A DNA stretch of 64,000 bases, from positions 2,332,501 to 2,396,500 of the forward strand of contig JACSYO010000150.1 of NCBI GenBank assembly GCA_016806645.1, in the 5' to 3' direction. The translations under genes and the position numbers were made by a program. Each line of letters starts with the position of its first letter. The stretch's first letter is position 1. Shown here piece after piece: positions 48,940-60,875 of the stretch. The notes beneath the pieces were generated by a model, which worked only from the letters and a program-made list of their open reading frames with translations, had not been told where the DNA came from and searched no databases. This stretch comes from Ophiodon elongatus (taxonomy: Eukaryota; Chordata; Actinopteri; Perciformes; Hexagrammidae).

Positions 48940-49589
48940 AAAGTTGTCTATCGACTTCAACTCTGGTCTTGTAAACAATATGCAGCCCACGGAAAAGGGA
49001 GTCTTGGCCCAGATATCCGCTGGCTATACAAGATCCACAGACATACATCCCATTGTCCCAGAGGCTTATCCACCATCAGACTGATAGCCAATGGGTCCCA
49101 ATATTGGGATCAATATACCACTATTATTTAAAAATAAAATGTTTATTGGTGTTGAATTATTCGTATGAACTTAGACAAAAGTATGGTTATGGACTTTCAT
49201 AAACTAGGCATACGCTGGCTCCTTTTAAACTTCCATATATATATTTGTTACTGATAATAAGCTAATATGTGTATCATTTGTCATTTTGAATGTCATATGC
49301 AAAATACATTTGTGACAGTTTAAGAGCTTGTTGTGTCTAACACAGAGTCAAAATAATAAAAAAATATTTTTGTTTGATTATGTAACCTAACTGTAATAAA
49401 AAATAAATACTGTAACACTCAGTTTTAAAAGACAATCGGTATAACGTTGGTGCTTTATAGCCAAAAGTGTGATTTTTAGTGTACAGAAAAATCCAGTGAA
49501 ATGCATTTGAATGATGAAAGAAAATCGCTAAAAAGAAGAAATATAACATAATAAAAACTACCAAAAATAAAAGCAGAGTGGTTTCTTGA
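48940..49589. other. Non-coding stretch, no gene seen
   Basis: AT-rich, nothing recognised. Confidence 0.5.
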
Positions 49590-49860
49590 CAGATGGCTTG
49601 AACACTGTTTTAGCCAGTGTAACAAAGCCAGCATCAGTAGAGCCCTGCCAGAGGCTCTAAGGCTGAACAATGGCTTATAGATGGTTAAAAGGTCCGAAAT
49701 ATAGCTGGGGGCAAGGCCTTGACAAGCACTAGAGTTATCAATCAAATTTTAAAATCAATCATGAAGCTGACAGGCAACCAATGTAAGGATGCCAGAATAA
49801 GAGTAATGTGGTCCCGTCTCTTTGAGCTGATTAAAAGCCCTGCTACAGCACTGGGCTTGT
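49590..49860 (+). repeat. Degraded dispersed fish repeat fragment
   Basis: The order AAATTTTAAAATCAATCATG (49744-49763), GACAGGCAACCAATGTAAGG (49770-49789), GCCAGAATAAGAGTAATGTG and GAGCTGATTAAAAGC resembles a family with the phrases TAAAATCAATCCTGAA, ACAGGCAGCCAGTG and GTGATGTG that is widespread in teleosts. It is much decayed, and I do not assign a class. The overlapping minus frame is chance. Confidence 0.6.
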
Positions 49861-52348
49861 TGGTAAATAAAGTGTCATAGTAATACCAACAAATATGAAA
49901 ACATGTTTGACTCTCTTATGATAGTGATAAACATGGCTAATCTAATATTGGAAATATTATAAACCGGACGGACAATGACTGAATACTATAGCTTTAATGT
50001 TTGTTAAAGCTTCACTTTGATTGAAGATGCCACAGTGTTTTAGGTGCAGCCTTCATAATATCTGTAAAAATATAAAAAGACTGCTGAATTTGTCAAGTTA
50101 TAATGCTTACACTCGTTGAAACTCTTAGACATCCAGCCCTTTATGGCTGCATGAATAATGATATGTCCGCTGAGAGATTTGTATCCTTTTTTTCCACTCT
50201 GAGGTCACACAGAGTTTTCAGGGTTGAGAACATTACAGTTTACAGTGTCACCAGTGCATGAGCTGACTGCCTTGCTCAAAGGTATCACATAGTTTCTTTG
50301 TTCTTAAGTCAATGGAACTAGTAACCAACAACCTTGTTCTTGTTCTTTCATAAGGAAAACGTTGCAAGAGCTTCAGTATTTATCTTTGACTAACCTCATC
50401 TCACTGACCTTTTATGCACGGCATCTTCTTTTGTGCTTGCTTTGGTCTTGCATACAGAATTGTCCAAGGTTCTCTCTGAATCAACCTCCCTCCACACAAT
50501 GAAGCTTTATGAAACTGACCAACTTTACAGCCTCCCACATAATGAGAAAATAAGCTTAAGTATATCAGCATTAGTCATACTATAATTTGTCTATTTTCCT
50601 CTCTGAATCATTTAACACTGGTTGAACACACTTTGATTTAAAAAATTAGTTGGACAGTGGACCATTGCAGTGTGCAAGATTTTTGCATTTTAGTCGCAGT
50701 ACAGAATATTAAATGAGAGTACAAGGCTTAGCGAGCCATTAAAAAGTAATTTTGAAGTTCTGGTAAATGACTGAATGACTGATGTATTCTTTTGCCGTAA
50801 TGGGCCAAGATGTCAACATTTTATTTAATTTGATGGAGTTGTTATCAGCTTTTATGTTTCTTCTAAGAAAGCTTCTTTATCAATAGATATCCAATATGCC
50901 ATGGCGAGTGATTGCCCTCGACTGAGATTTTGTCTAGTCAAAAAATATGAAATGCAATACAAATAGGTGTAATACAAACTTAATTTATTTAAATATTACA
51001 AGGACCTGCTCGATTTCTTACATAAATTATAGTATTTCTGATCAAATGAGTGTAAAAAAAAAGTACAGCATAAAGTAGTCACATTATCAATAAGCTAAAC
51101 ATGGGCACTGTAGTTGATTTTGAGTAAATCACACGTACATAGTTCTGTTGCTGTTAACATTCAGTAGTAGTAGTAATTTGTGTATTGCCCATACGATTGA
51201 AAATAGTCTCCCAAATATACGCTATAGCTCTAGTTTTATTAATGTTGGGTAAATACTACAATGCCCAGCTGCTTTATGAGATTGTTTAGAGTTTTTTTTT
51301 CAATTGTAAGGATATATTCAGGACAGGTTTTTAATAATTTACGTCTCCAGAAGGAACAAATGGGCTTGTGGCTGAGTGCCACAGACATCTTCGAAAGTCA
51401 GAAAATATTGAGATAGCACGATTCAATCTAGCGTTGGGGTTGGTGGCTCATGGGATTTGTTAACAATAACATAATGAAATGTTCCCAGCCTTATCTTTTA
51501 AGTAACATATATGTTGTAAAAAATAGAAAAGTCTTAACTTTTTGACAACCCCTCTGTCTTGGTGACACAAAATAATGACACACAAACACTGTACACCAAT
51601 ATCATATTGCAGGACATGATAGCCACACAGTTTCACTTAACTGTAGTGGCTGCATTACATTTTCGAAATAAAGCATTTGCTTTGTATTTAAAACAAGTCT
51701 CAAGTTGGGCCTCCCTCTTGCATCATGATATATGCTGCAGTGGACTAAGATAACCACCCTGCACACTGTGAACTTGAGGTTAAATGGGTGAGTGGTCTTT
51801 AACACATCAGGCTTCACCAACATCGAAGAAACCTATTGGGTGCTTTTTAGTGGTGCATGGGAAAGATGTAGTGTGAACTAAATTGACACTAGCTAACAAA
51901 TTGGAAACTCATTAACATTTGGCTTTGGGAATATAAGCCATCAGAAAATTTGACTTTTGGAATAGAGGTCTCAAAACCGCCTGTGCGGTTCCACTCTGTA
52001 TCCCTAGAAGACTCGTGTTCCTCAAGTTAAAAAGAGGCCGTTAAAACTCAAGTTAACTTTTTAGCTAAGGATTTGAGGCACTCATTGGAGTGCCATCAAG
52101 ATAGAGCCGTAGTCTCCTTTCCTTTGAAAGTGCTGTATCTGTTTCACAAGGTAACAATTAAATTGCAGCTGTCAGCAGCAGAGATATTAAACTCGTTCTC
52201 GGTTCCTTCTCTCTTTCTGCTGACGGTGACCTTGGTGGGGAGACGGAGGCTGGCCGCTGAAGCCTCATGCTGGTTGAGAGGGTTCGCGCGCTCCGTCTCG
52301 TGGAGAGCCAGCCATCTGGGATAGGGATATTCATCACGCTGAAACAGA

Positions 52349-52356
<8 letters not shown>
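49861..52356. other. Long non-coding stretch, no gene seen
   Basis: No gene or recognised repeat. Several A- and T-rich tracts. Confidence 0.5.
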
Positions 52357-52390
<34 letters not shown>

Positions 52391-52421
52391 CCACTGGCAC
52401 AGACACTATCATCATCGTCAC

Positions 52422-52453
<32 letters not shown>

Positions 52454-52455
52454 CC

Positions 52456-52489
<34 letters not shown>

Positions 52490-52515
52490 CCACCACCACC
52501 ATCATCATCATCATT
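52357..52515. repeat. Compound microsatellite: (AC)16, then ATC/ACC triplets
   Basis: A pure AC run (52357-52389) is followed by an interrupted spacer and then blocks of ATC and ACC triplets up to 52515. The alternation of two related triplets suggests repeated expansion and point mutation. Long frames across it (poly-Asp, poly-Met/Val, poly-Ile/Thr on different frames) are artefacts of the triplets and should not be taken as genes. Confidence 0.97.
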
Positions 52516-53119
52516 AATAACACTCGGCACCATCATCACATGTTCCCAGGCTCTGTGAAAATCCTGGACCGCCTCACAATCTGATGTCACACAATGTCAT
52601 CTAATCACCCAAGGTGATACTATTGACTGCCTGCCAGGATTATCTTTATCTTATCAGTTGTTGTTTTCATTCAAAATGTGAAACAAACTCTCCACACTGC
52701 TCATACATATATACTGCAAATGGTTGCTTGAGGTTTTATGTCAAAATACAGACCAGTGACCAGGTTTTAATGTCATAAGTTAAAAAACCTATATGTCTGT
52801 TCCACAAACAAATGCTGCTCTTGGCTAAAATGCATGCAGGACCTAAGACGGTTCACTCTCATACTGTATCGTCATCACACTTGCAGTCCACCTCAAAGTA
52901 TTTATTCTGTGATTCCACTGGGATTTGTTCACAGGCTTCCCAGTCAACAAATGATCATTTTAACCTACTTAAGCTACTTACCTTGATTTATTTAAATCTG
53001 GCGTATTTTCCATTTGACCACTGGAGGAAATTAGGAATCTCACAAAACAATGCAAATTGGGCTAAGATGCACGGGCCTCCTCCAGCTGATGATTGAACGC
53101 TTCAAATGCTTTTCTCTGA
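52516..53119. other. Non-coding stretch, no gene seen
   Basis: Nothing recognised. Confidence 0.5.
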
Positions 53120-53335
53120 GTCAGGCCAAAAGTAGTCTTGCATAGCCAGGCCGATCTCCACAGCACTCTTACCGCTAAAGAAAGGTCTGGCTCCACACAT
53201 TATCATTCTGGTATAGGGGGGGGGGAAACGCTCTGGTTTGTTTGTATTTCTTTAAACCAATTTACTACTGTCTTTGGCTTGGCTAAGGCCAGGATGCAGC
53301 GACGGTGCCCTTGCAAAATAGATGTACAGTAAGAG
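53120..53335 (+). repeat. Dispersed fish repeat copy (GGTCTGGCTCCACAC family)
   Basis: The order GTCTTGCATAGCCAGGCCGA (53134-53153), ATCTCCACAGCACTC, AAAGGTCTGGCTCCACACAT, AAACGCTCTGGTTTGTTTGT, ATTTCTTTAAACCAATTTAC and GCCCTTGCAAAATAGAT matches a teleost repeat whose first part often forms a CTCCACAGCG hairpin. It contains a G9-10 run at 53216-53225. It is non-coding and its class is not certain. Confidence 0.75.
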
Positions 53336-54746
53336 GAAGGGGAGAAAAATACAAGAATACAAGACAAAGGCGGCCAAAGACTGATACCCGCTGTCTACAT
53401 GGTGAGTCAGACTAGACCAAAAGTAAACACAGAATGTTGCCCACTGAAGTGGCCATTATGGCTAGCTGCTTAGGGAGTCTATATGGGAAATACTCCAGGT
53501 TGAAATATACTGGAATTTTTCTTTGAAAAATATTTAGATTACTTTTCTTTTATGTCTCTCTGTAGTCATTTCAGTCTTTCACTTCACTTCATCCACACCT
53601 CCTTTGGTGTCAAGGCCCTGTACAGTGTAACAATCTCCGCATGGCTGATATTACCCCTATGATTTGAACAAACTGACGTGATCAATGCCAAAGTCCCTCG
53701 ATTCATTAAATATAGCTTATGCGCTTTGTTCTGTTGTGGTTTCTATTAGGATTTAACTCTAATGACTGTTCTCTGTCACCTCTTTGTGGTTAATGTATAT
53801 ATATTGACAATACAGATTATGGTTTTCATTGTCCTAGTCACACAATTGACATCAATCTTTCAACTTCATCTCCTTCCTTCGACTTTTTTTCTGGTTGTAT
53901 AATGTCATGCTTAGTTTGGCCTTTGCTGCTGAACATAAACATGTATAATTTAAGTTAATTAAAACTGTCCTCTACAGACCACGGAGAGTTCATTATTAGT
54001 ACAACCACGGAAAATGACTTCTAAGGAAAATGTAAAAAAATAGGTTGCCTTAATCATTTGAAGAAATTACTGATGCAGTATTTTTTCTAAAGAAGATTGT
54101 CTTAAAGATTGAGATTTTTTTTCCCCAAGGGAAGGACAAGAATGTATACTATGAAAAAATTCCTAAAAATACTCCAACGTCCGCCAAAGTGCAGACTTAG
54201 TAGAAGTCTCCAGTACATGCCAATATGTATCTCTCAAATTAAATCATCAATGTAATTAGAAAGTTGCCACACTTGTAAAGTAAAACCATCCCCTAGCCTT
54301 GAGTATATCTATTTTTTTGTTGTGTTCGGTTGCTGTATTTTTATGTCAGTTAATCAACATAACGACTGTTGAGTTGATGTGTTGATCAGTTGTTTTCCTC
54401 CCCTGAGTGTGTTTGTTAGACCAGTAATTATTGATTGGCTTTTGTCAGGTGTGTGAGTCTTTGATTGATTGGTGTGACAAATGGCAATTGGTCCATTAGC
54501 TGGAGGCACTAGCAGCTGATTGGCTGCCCAGAGAGCATCAAGTTAGACACAGATCAGGGCTGACTTGAGATGCTAGGGCAGAGCTGGCTCTTCCTCACCC
54601 CCTGACCTTCATGCAGAATGGTGATTGTTAGGGGAATTGCAGGTGTGATTGTGAGCTCTCTGTAATATAGTTTTTGATTTCTTCCTGTTATTTTGATAGG
54701 TCAGAAATTGTTATTTGCTATTGTTGTATATTTCAAGCGACAGTGA
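53336..54746. other. Non-coding stretch, no gene seen
   Basis: No gene. The part 54360-54700 is less AT-rich and may be an unidentified repeat, with GGCTTTTGTCAGGTGTGTGA at 54437-54456. Confidence 0.45.
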
Positions 54747-55135
54747 TGTTGGAGTGATGATGAAGGAATCTCCGCGGACACTGTTCTTGCTGGTATAATG
54801 ACGTTTATTACAAACAAGCAACATATGTCAAGACGGGCGACATGTACACCCGGAGAGTCCCAAAGTCGAACAGAACTCTAACCGTCGGGGCTCTCCCGAT
54901 CACTTATATATGGATGTTGTTTACGCCCCAGACTTGAGGATAAAATGACGTCATAAACAGGGCCCCCAATGAAAGACATGTTTCGGACATAGGCATGGCT
55001 ACTCCTCCATCCTCCAGGTCAAGGAGCATTCCCCAGCGGGGGTACCTAACGAGTATCCCATGTGTAACAAACATCAATGGATCCGACATTCCAAAGTCAC
55101 AGGCCCCTTCACATATGTTATCTTCATGCATTACA
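54747..55135 (-). mobile_element. Probable solo LTR, minus orientation
   Basis: On the minus strand there is a promoter-like order: a perfect CRE/ATF site TGACGTCA (54946-54953), then about 35 bp later a TATA box CATATATAAG (54904-54911), a GC-rich transcribed segment, and about 95 bp after the TATA an AATAAA signal (54809-54804). This CRE, TATA, short R region and poly(A) signal layout is that of an LTR. The ends are proposed as TGT...ACA (55135 and 54747). Flanking pentamers AGTGA and GAGCA do not match, so the limits are uncertain. No gag or pol sequence lies beside it, hence a solo LTR of a gypsy-like or retrovirus-like element. Confidence 0.5.
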
Positions 55136-56104
55136 GAGCAAAATATACTACACTATATAAAATTGTAAATAAACAAGCAAGTTCTTGTACATCAGCTATT
55201 CTGTTGTGGGTTTTGGGAATTGAACAAAAAGAGTTGCTTTAATGTTGTGCATGAATCTCCTCCAGACAGTGAACAACAATCATATCATTAAAAAATGCTA
55301 AACACATAGCAATCACGAATCAAATGCTATGTTGTCAAAAAATAAGCGAGCACACTAGAAGTGAAGTCAGAATCTTACAAAACATTTAAAAAAACTGTAA
55401 TTTCCACACTAACTATCAAGTATCACAGCATTCACATCAAGGAAAAATGGTAAAGACTGCTATAAATAGATGTGACAGCAGATTTTGCAGCTGTCACTGT
55501 TGTCTGTCAATGAACCTTCAGCTCACACTGCCACATGAAGGCAGAGATTTGTACATAATTCCTGAGAAAAATACTTATCAATAGCAGTTGTGAATTGTGT
55601 GTACTCAATGCTCACTGAAAAAGAGTGGTCTATACTTGGTGTACTTGCATATAATCATGCACTACACCCCTAGGTTCATTAAACAATGTTTAGATCTACA
55701 GTTAGTTAAAAACAATGCGCTCATGTTTCAACTGAAGAAAAAAAGGTGAATATACAGCATTATGTGTCAAAATACACAAACCACATACAGTAAAATCGTC
55801 TTATTGTGTGACCGGATGAAAGTAGAAAAGGGCTATTTTTTCAAGGAAAAAAAGCGAACTTGTCCATACATATTTCACTGACCCTCCTCTCCTAGTGAGC
55901 CACTCTGTCTGCTTGACTGGGTGTCTGTGAGGGTTGTTTACTGGTGAATGACAACGGCTCCGGCAGAATGGCACCCTGAATCACATGCATTATTAAAAAG
56001 TGTCAGCTCTGCCTGCGTGTTTGCATCCCCAAACCCAGTGACAGGCTGAGTGCCAAGACGTTGTTGACATGCATGATCATGAACTCGATATGAAATGGTC
56101 AGAG
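55136..56104. other. Non-coding stretch, no gene seen
   Basis: AT-rich, nothing recognised. Confidence 0.5.
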
Positions 56105-56235
56105 TATAAAAGAAGCCGAGGGAGGACAATTCTTTGAAGAAAACATTCACAGTTGAGTTGTCCACCATGTTTTCAGCCAGAGCAGGAAATCTGTTTACTC
56201 TTGCTGCCTGGTCTGGATCTGATGTGTACCTGTAA
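56105..56235 (+). promoter_or_regulatory. Promoter-like TATA box with a following small ORF
   Basis: TATAAAAG (56105-56112) is a strong TATA match. About 55 bp downstream, TCCACCATGT (56161-56170) gives an ATG in a near-ideal Kozak context. The frame it opens runs only 23 codons including the stop (56167-56235): MFSARAGNLFTLAAWSGS then DVYL. It could be a first exon whose frame continues through a splice, but no consensus GTAAGT-like donor is obvious. The alternative is coincidence or an unidentified retroposon promoter. The 121-codon minus frame across it has no domain. Confidence 0.28.
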
Positions 56236-57044
56236 TTTAATTTTGTTCGAATCTTTCTACAATTATACTCAGTAAAAGTATCTTGAGTTTTAAAAGACTT
56301 CATAAGCTCTATTCAAACGCACCAATATAGTGTGCAATATCTATAGCACATTATTCTTTGTCAGTGACTTGTAAATAGGGGGTATTTTTATTTTTTTTAC
56401 TTTGTGAAAACAGAAAACATTGAGGTATAATGTAATAAACTTAGTACAAATGCAGACCTTTAAAATAAAAAAATGAAATGTATCAACTTTAGTACTGATA
56501 GTTGAGTCATTATAGCATAAAAGCACTTAAAAATAGTTTCAACCATCACTGCTGAATGATGAAGCTGAAGCAGAAATAGCACAAAATGACAGCTATGACA
56601 CAATGTCCAAAAAAAGCTGTGTAGAAGTAAACAGAATGTCTTTGTTTTGGTGGGATCCATTGTTTTACAATGCAGAGAGCTAAGATACCAAACCTTGCAA
56701 CACCGCCGCCGTGGTTGTTTCACCACTTCACTGCACTCAAATTACAACCTCCATCGTAACCTTTTAATGCTCAACCAATGAGGTGACATCTGCTTGTCAC
56801 CTAAGCACAAAGCAACTTAATGAAGCAAAGGGTCGACGAAGGTTTCATGACCTCGAACTCCTTTTGATTGTTGGAATATAAGATTAGCTGCCAGAATCTT
56901 CTTCTGTGTTACAGGCTTGTTTCATATTTTCCTTCCCAGCTTGTTCCAACTAACCTGGCACATGTTGGTGACCTACGCTACACTCAGTCTCTGCCCTGTG
57001 CTCTAATGTGTCCAGTTGGAAGTAAAAAAAATAATATTTCTCTC
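56236..57044. other. Non-coding stretch, no gene seen
   Basis: Nothing recognised. Confidence 0.5.
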
Positions 57045-57260
57045 ACTTTATCATGATGGCTGATGTTTGCTGGTTCCAACCAGGCTGCATCACACTGAGT
57101 GGATTTCAATTTTTTATTTGTTGGTGCCAAACATCTGCCAAGATGGCAGCGAGCAGGAAACCAAAACCCAGACTTCACAGCATTCCTCCCAAAACCTTTG
57201 GGCGACATTCAATCTTTCCAGTCCGTGGTTGCTCCCCATATTTAAGTGTGGCACAGTGAA
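57045..57260 (-). repeat. Possible dispersed repeat, related to the copy at 8936-9290
   Basis: The plus strand has GCCAAGATGGCAGCGAGCAG (57136-57155), AAACCAAAACCCAGACTTC and AAACCTTTGGGCGACATTC. Reversed, these resemble the CCATTGGTTTGTGG, TTTTGAATCC and CCATCTTGG blocks of the 8936-9290 repeat, in the same order. The match is weak. The overlapping short frames are not genes. Confidence 0.38.
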
Positions 57261-58576
57261 CGGATGAACACACAATGCAGTCATGCTCATAGTCAATGAA
57301 AAATGTGTGTCATTGTTTTGACTTTCAATTCTGTATTTTTACAGAGTAGTAAACACCCTCATCCTAAATTATTTCCAACACCTAACATAGTTTATGTTAC
57401 AAGGTCCACATGTATTCGGGTTCGTCTATTAAACTTGTTGAAATTCATAAAGGATAGTGATGTGTTGTGGAGCTTGAGGTGAGAGGTAATTTCTGAGATG
57501 CATGAGTTTATTTGTCCATGCAGAGGTGTAGTGTGTGCCTCATTAATACAGGTTCCACACCTGAGGTGCACTAATGTCAGATGTTAACATTTATACTAAA
57601 TTACTTTATTTATAAGGGAGTTTTTGCCAGTGCTGCACCTGGCTTGCAGTGTGCAATCTCTATATCTCAACTGACATATTTCAAGATATGAAATCAGTCG
57701 GAGGGTGATTTGTGGCGATGATTGCTGTTGGCTTCTTTTTAATTAGGCTCTCTTGCAAGTTTGTTGCATCATTGCGACTAATCTGGATTGTTAAGAAATT
57801 CTGTAATTAGTGAAAAATGTTTGTTATATCTTATGCAGTGGGTCTGTCCCCGAAGCTTTGTAAAGCTTTGATACAAACAACCAAACTGAGGTTGTTAATT
57901 TTTATGAACAAATCAGCGTAGTCACACATCGTGAATATTTTACACAGCATTAAAACTTAATTTCATTATCTTCTTATTTCTCCGTATTGCAGAAAAAATT
58001 GCAGTGTTGCCCAGACTGAAATAAAAGTTTGCATGGTCATTTATACATTGAGCCAGTTTCTTAACCTTTTGACCCTTATAGCCCTTGACTGTGGGTATAA
58101 TTTAAAACGTGCACAAAGAATGATTTTCACCCGGCAACAATGTCGCTTTGTTTATGCTCACTGTGATCACTCTGTCATGATCAGTAATCATTTGTCTATT
58201 ATGTTGCAGCTAACTATTGCGACCAAAGGATCAATAGAGTATTGTGCTCCATAACAAGCACTGCTGAATGGCTGATAATTAAGACACAGCATACTGTACC
58301 AGTCAAGGGGTGTGCTGTGTGATCTTGCATGCTCAAATGTATGCGGAGGGTTGAAAGAAAGCAGGAATGTAATCTTCAGCAAAGTAAAAGAAAATATTTT
58401 ATACATCATGTGAAAAAAAAGAGCTCAAAATGAAATAATTAGTCGAATAATGAACATTGAATTGATCATACTAACAAGTATTTCTAAAGCCTGACCCTTT
58501 TCCTCCGTGCCAAAGACCTCCATTGTTGTCCAAAAACTATTAACAAGAAGAGTGTACAGAGGCTGTATTTAGGCAC
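57261..58576. other. Non-coding stretch, no gene seen
   Basis: Nothing recognised. Confidence 0.5.
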
Positions 58577-58850
58577 GGAGGTTATTTGAGCTAAATGCTA
58601 ACGTCAGCATGCTGACATGTTGAGCAGATGTTAAGCAGGGATAGTGTTTAACATCTAATTGTGTTATGTTAGCATGCTAACATTTGCTGCAATTAGCTCT
58701 AAATAGAAAGTACAGCTGAAGCTGAAGCTTTTTTTTTCATTTAGTAGGATTCATCCTCTGGGGATTGATTGCAATATCATGACAATCAATCCAATACTTG
58801 TTGAGATATTTCAGTCTATGGTCTGTGGTGGACCGAAAACATATTAGTGG
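58577..58850 (+). repeat. Dispersed fish repeat copy (GAGATATTTCAGTCT family), plus
   Basis: It begins with nested GCTAA/AGCATGCT motifs: AACGTCAGCATGCTGACATG at 58600-58619 and GTTAGCATGCTAACATTTGC at 58669-58688. It continues AATTAGCTCTAAATAGAAAG and GTACAGCTGAAGCTGAAGC, then TAGGATTCATCCTCTGGGGA and ACTTGTTGAGATATTTCAGT (58796-58815), and ends near GTGGTGGACCG. This carries the 5' part of the family missing from the other two copies (21905-22085 and 43384-43636). Class unknown. Confidence 0.8.
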
Positions 58851-59572
58851 GCCACACTTTGTCTTCTGTCTCTACAAATAAATTATGCCACAAAAAAATA
58901 AAAACAACCCACCTCAAATCATCCAACCAGGAGAACTCATTGGAAGTAAAGAACATTTTACTAAAACGTCGAGATTGTAAATTATCATCTGAAATGCAAT
59001 AAAACATGAAATTGTTTTGTCTTTAATCTCGCATGAACTCAACAAACAATGCCGGTTCTTTTCAGGGAAAGCATTAAACACACCATTTTCTGTAACTAAT
59101 GTGACTTCCCATGGGGCTCTACACTGTAGTTCTTTTTCATAATGTGTTTAGAATTTTTAATCTTACCAAACACCTGACTTGAAATCGAGAACATTTTGCT
59201 CTGACCGTCATGAATTACATGAACTACATTTTACATGATGGAAACAAGAATAAGTGGATTTGCTGTCATTTGACATTGTTTGATTGTCCAGTATTCAGAG
59301 CAGTGCAATTCACATAATGCTTTTTTTATATTTCACATGGAAATCATATCAGTTTATATGAAAAAAGGAAGACATGCACACATGTTCATTATTAGTTTTT
59401 TTTCTGACGTCTATGAAGAAGATGGGTACTGTACCGTAAGCCACTTGTTTCCTTTTGAGAACAGAAGGCTCAGCAACACAAACACACCTAATAACAAGGG
59501 CACTCAGAGCCTCTCCGTCCATGATGTTGGAAGAATATTCTTCTTGAGTGCCCACGCTACTCTCATAGCTGG
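58851..59572. other. Non-coding stretch, no gene seen
   Basis: AT-rich, nothing recognised. Confidence 0.5.
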
Positions 59573-59786
59573 CTCCCCCCTCCCCTACCCCCCAGCCCCA
59601 AACCAAACCTCTATCCCTGCTGCTATCCAGTGCACTTTCCCTGCTCCGTTCTCTCTCCATTTCCTGTGTCACTGCTTCCCCAACTACTCTTTCTCTCTCC
59701 CCCCGCCAACACCTCTCCCTCATTTCCTACATCTCTCTCTGCTGACTCTCTCTCCGTCTCTGTCCAAACTTCTGCCTCGCTCTCTC
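59573..59786. repeat. Pyrimidine-rich tract (C/T on plus)
   Basis: More than 200 bp with strong strand asymmetry, mostly C and T with scattered A and few G. Because stop codons need purines this keeps long frames open: a 182-codon plus frame (59280-59828) and minus purine frames with Glu/Arg runs. Neither looks like a gene. Such tracts can form triplex (H-) DNA. Confidence 0.8.
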
Positions 59787-60852
59787 GGGCAAGGATGCTT
59801 TGAACCCACATCGTGTGTGGGTGAGTGACCCCTAAAAGCAAAGGGCTCCTCTTGCCACAGGTGAATCACTTTGCTTTGCTTTTATCTGGCTGCCACCGAG
59901 TCCCACGTGGTCGGGCATTTGTGCATGAGCAGGAGCAGAGGGTTTCAGATGTCCATGTAGTATAGCCAAACAGCTATAAATAATGAAACAGAGGTGAGAT
60001 ATACGAGGTACTGTAGACACAAGGAGGAGACAATCAACGGACACTTTCCAACAGGTTTATCTGCGACGAATAGATATTCTGACTTGTCCTTGAATAGTTT
60101 GAGAGGAAATTGTTGCTTGAACAAGACACAGCACCAATAATGTAACTTGTATCTTAAACAATTTTACTTTAGAACCACTATGAATATTTATCTGAATACA
60201 CAATGCCATTTCTTTTTGGAACCGAGGGGTGCATAATTTTTCTTCTTGTAAAGTAAAGATTCCAATGTGGCCTATTTAAGAATCCCATCCAAAATTCATT
60301 CACTCCTCAAAATTCTGATTCATCCCATCAACTTGTTCTGACACTTCCCCGAGTAAAAAAAAGCCCAGTGAGCTTCCAAATAGTAATACTGGCCTGCGAT
60401 ATTATGGGAGACATCTCAAGGTCTTCCAGAGCAGCTCTCAAGGGTTGCCTAGCTACCAGGCAATTGCATGTCTCACAGCTCCCACTCTTTTCTTGTGTCT
60501 TGTTCAACATGAACTGAATGTTTGCATATCTACAGAGAGAGAGGCTAGCTGGCGAACACTACAAAAGAAGGCACATCAACACATGTTAATCATGCTCGAT
60601 TTAAAACCCCCGTTCCTTTTCATGAAAAAGGGTTATTTCACTAAATAATTAAAGGCTGACAGGAATTGATGTAGTCAGTATAATGTCAGTGCTGCCTTTT
60701 AATAAACTCTCTTTTTCATATTATGTAACTGACTAGCTCAGCAGCACATTTGAGGGAGGCATGATTGGTATTGGATAGACACAATGATTTTAATATCAAG
60801 CTGTCAGTGTGTGTGTATCATATTTGATCTTACAATAGTATCTATCTGTACA
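59787..60852. other. Non-coding stretch, no gene seen
   Basis: A splice-donor-like GGGTGAGTG sits at 59818-59826 with no supporting exon. Nothing else recognised. Confidence 0.45.
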
Positions 60853-60875
60853 TCCATCCATCCATCCATCCATAT
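60853..60875. repeat. (CATC)n tetranucleotide microsatellite
   Basis: Just under six CATC units. Confidence 0.95.

Noticed and set aside
52144..52590. Long minus and plus frames with poly-Asp, Met/Val or Ile/Thr runs
   Set aside because: They are translations of the AC/ATC/ACC microsatellite. Open frames exist on both strands at once and there is no unique protein sequence.
55938..56303. 121-codon minus frame
   Set aside because: No domain or promoter on that strand. The region is better described by the plus-strand TATA/ATG arrangement.
59280..59828. 182-codon plus-strand frame
   Set aside because: The second half runs through a pyrimidine tract that cannot easily form stop codons. The first half is AT-rich with no motif.
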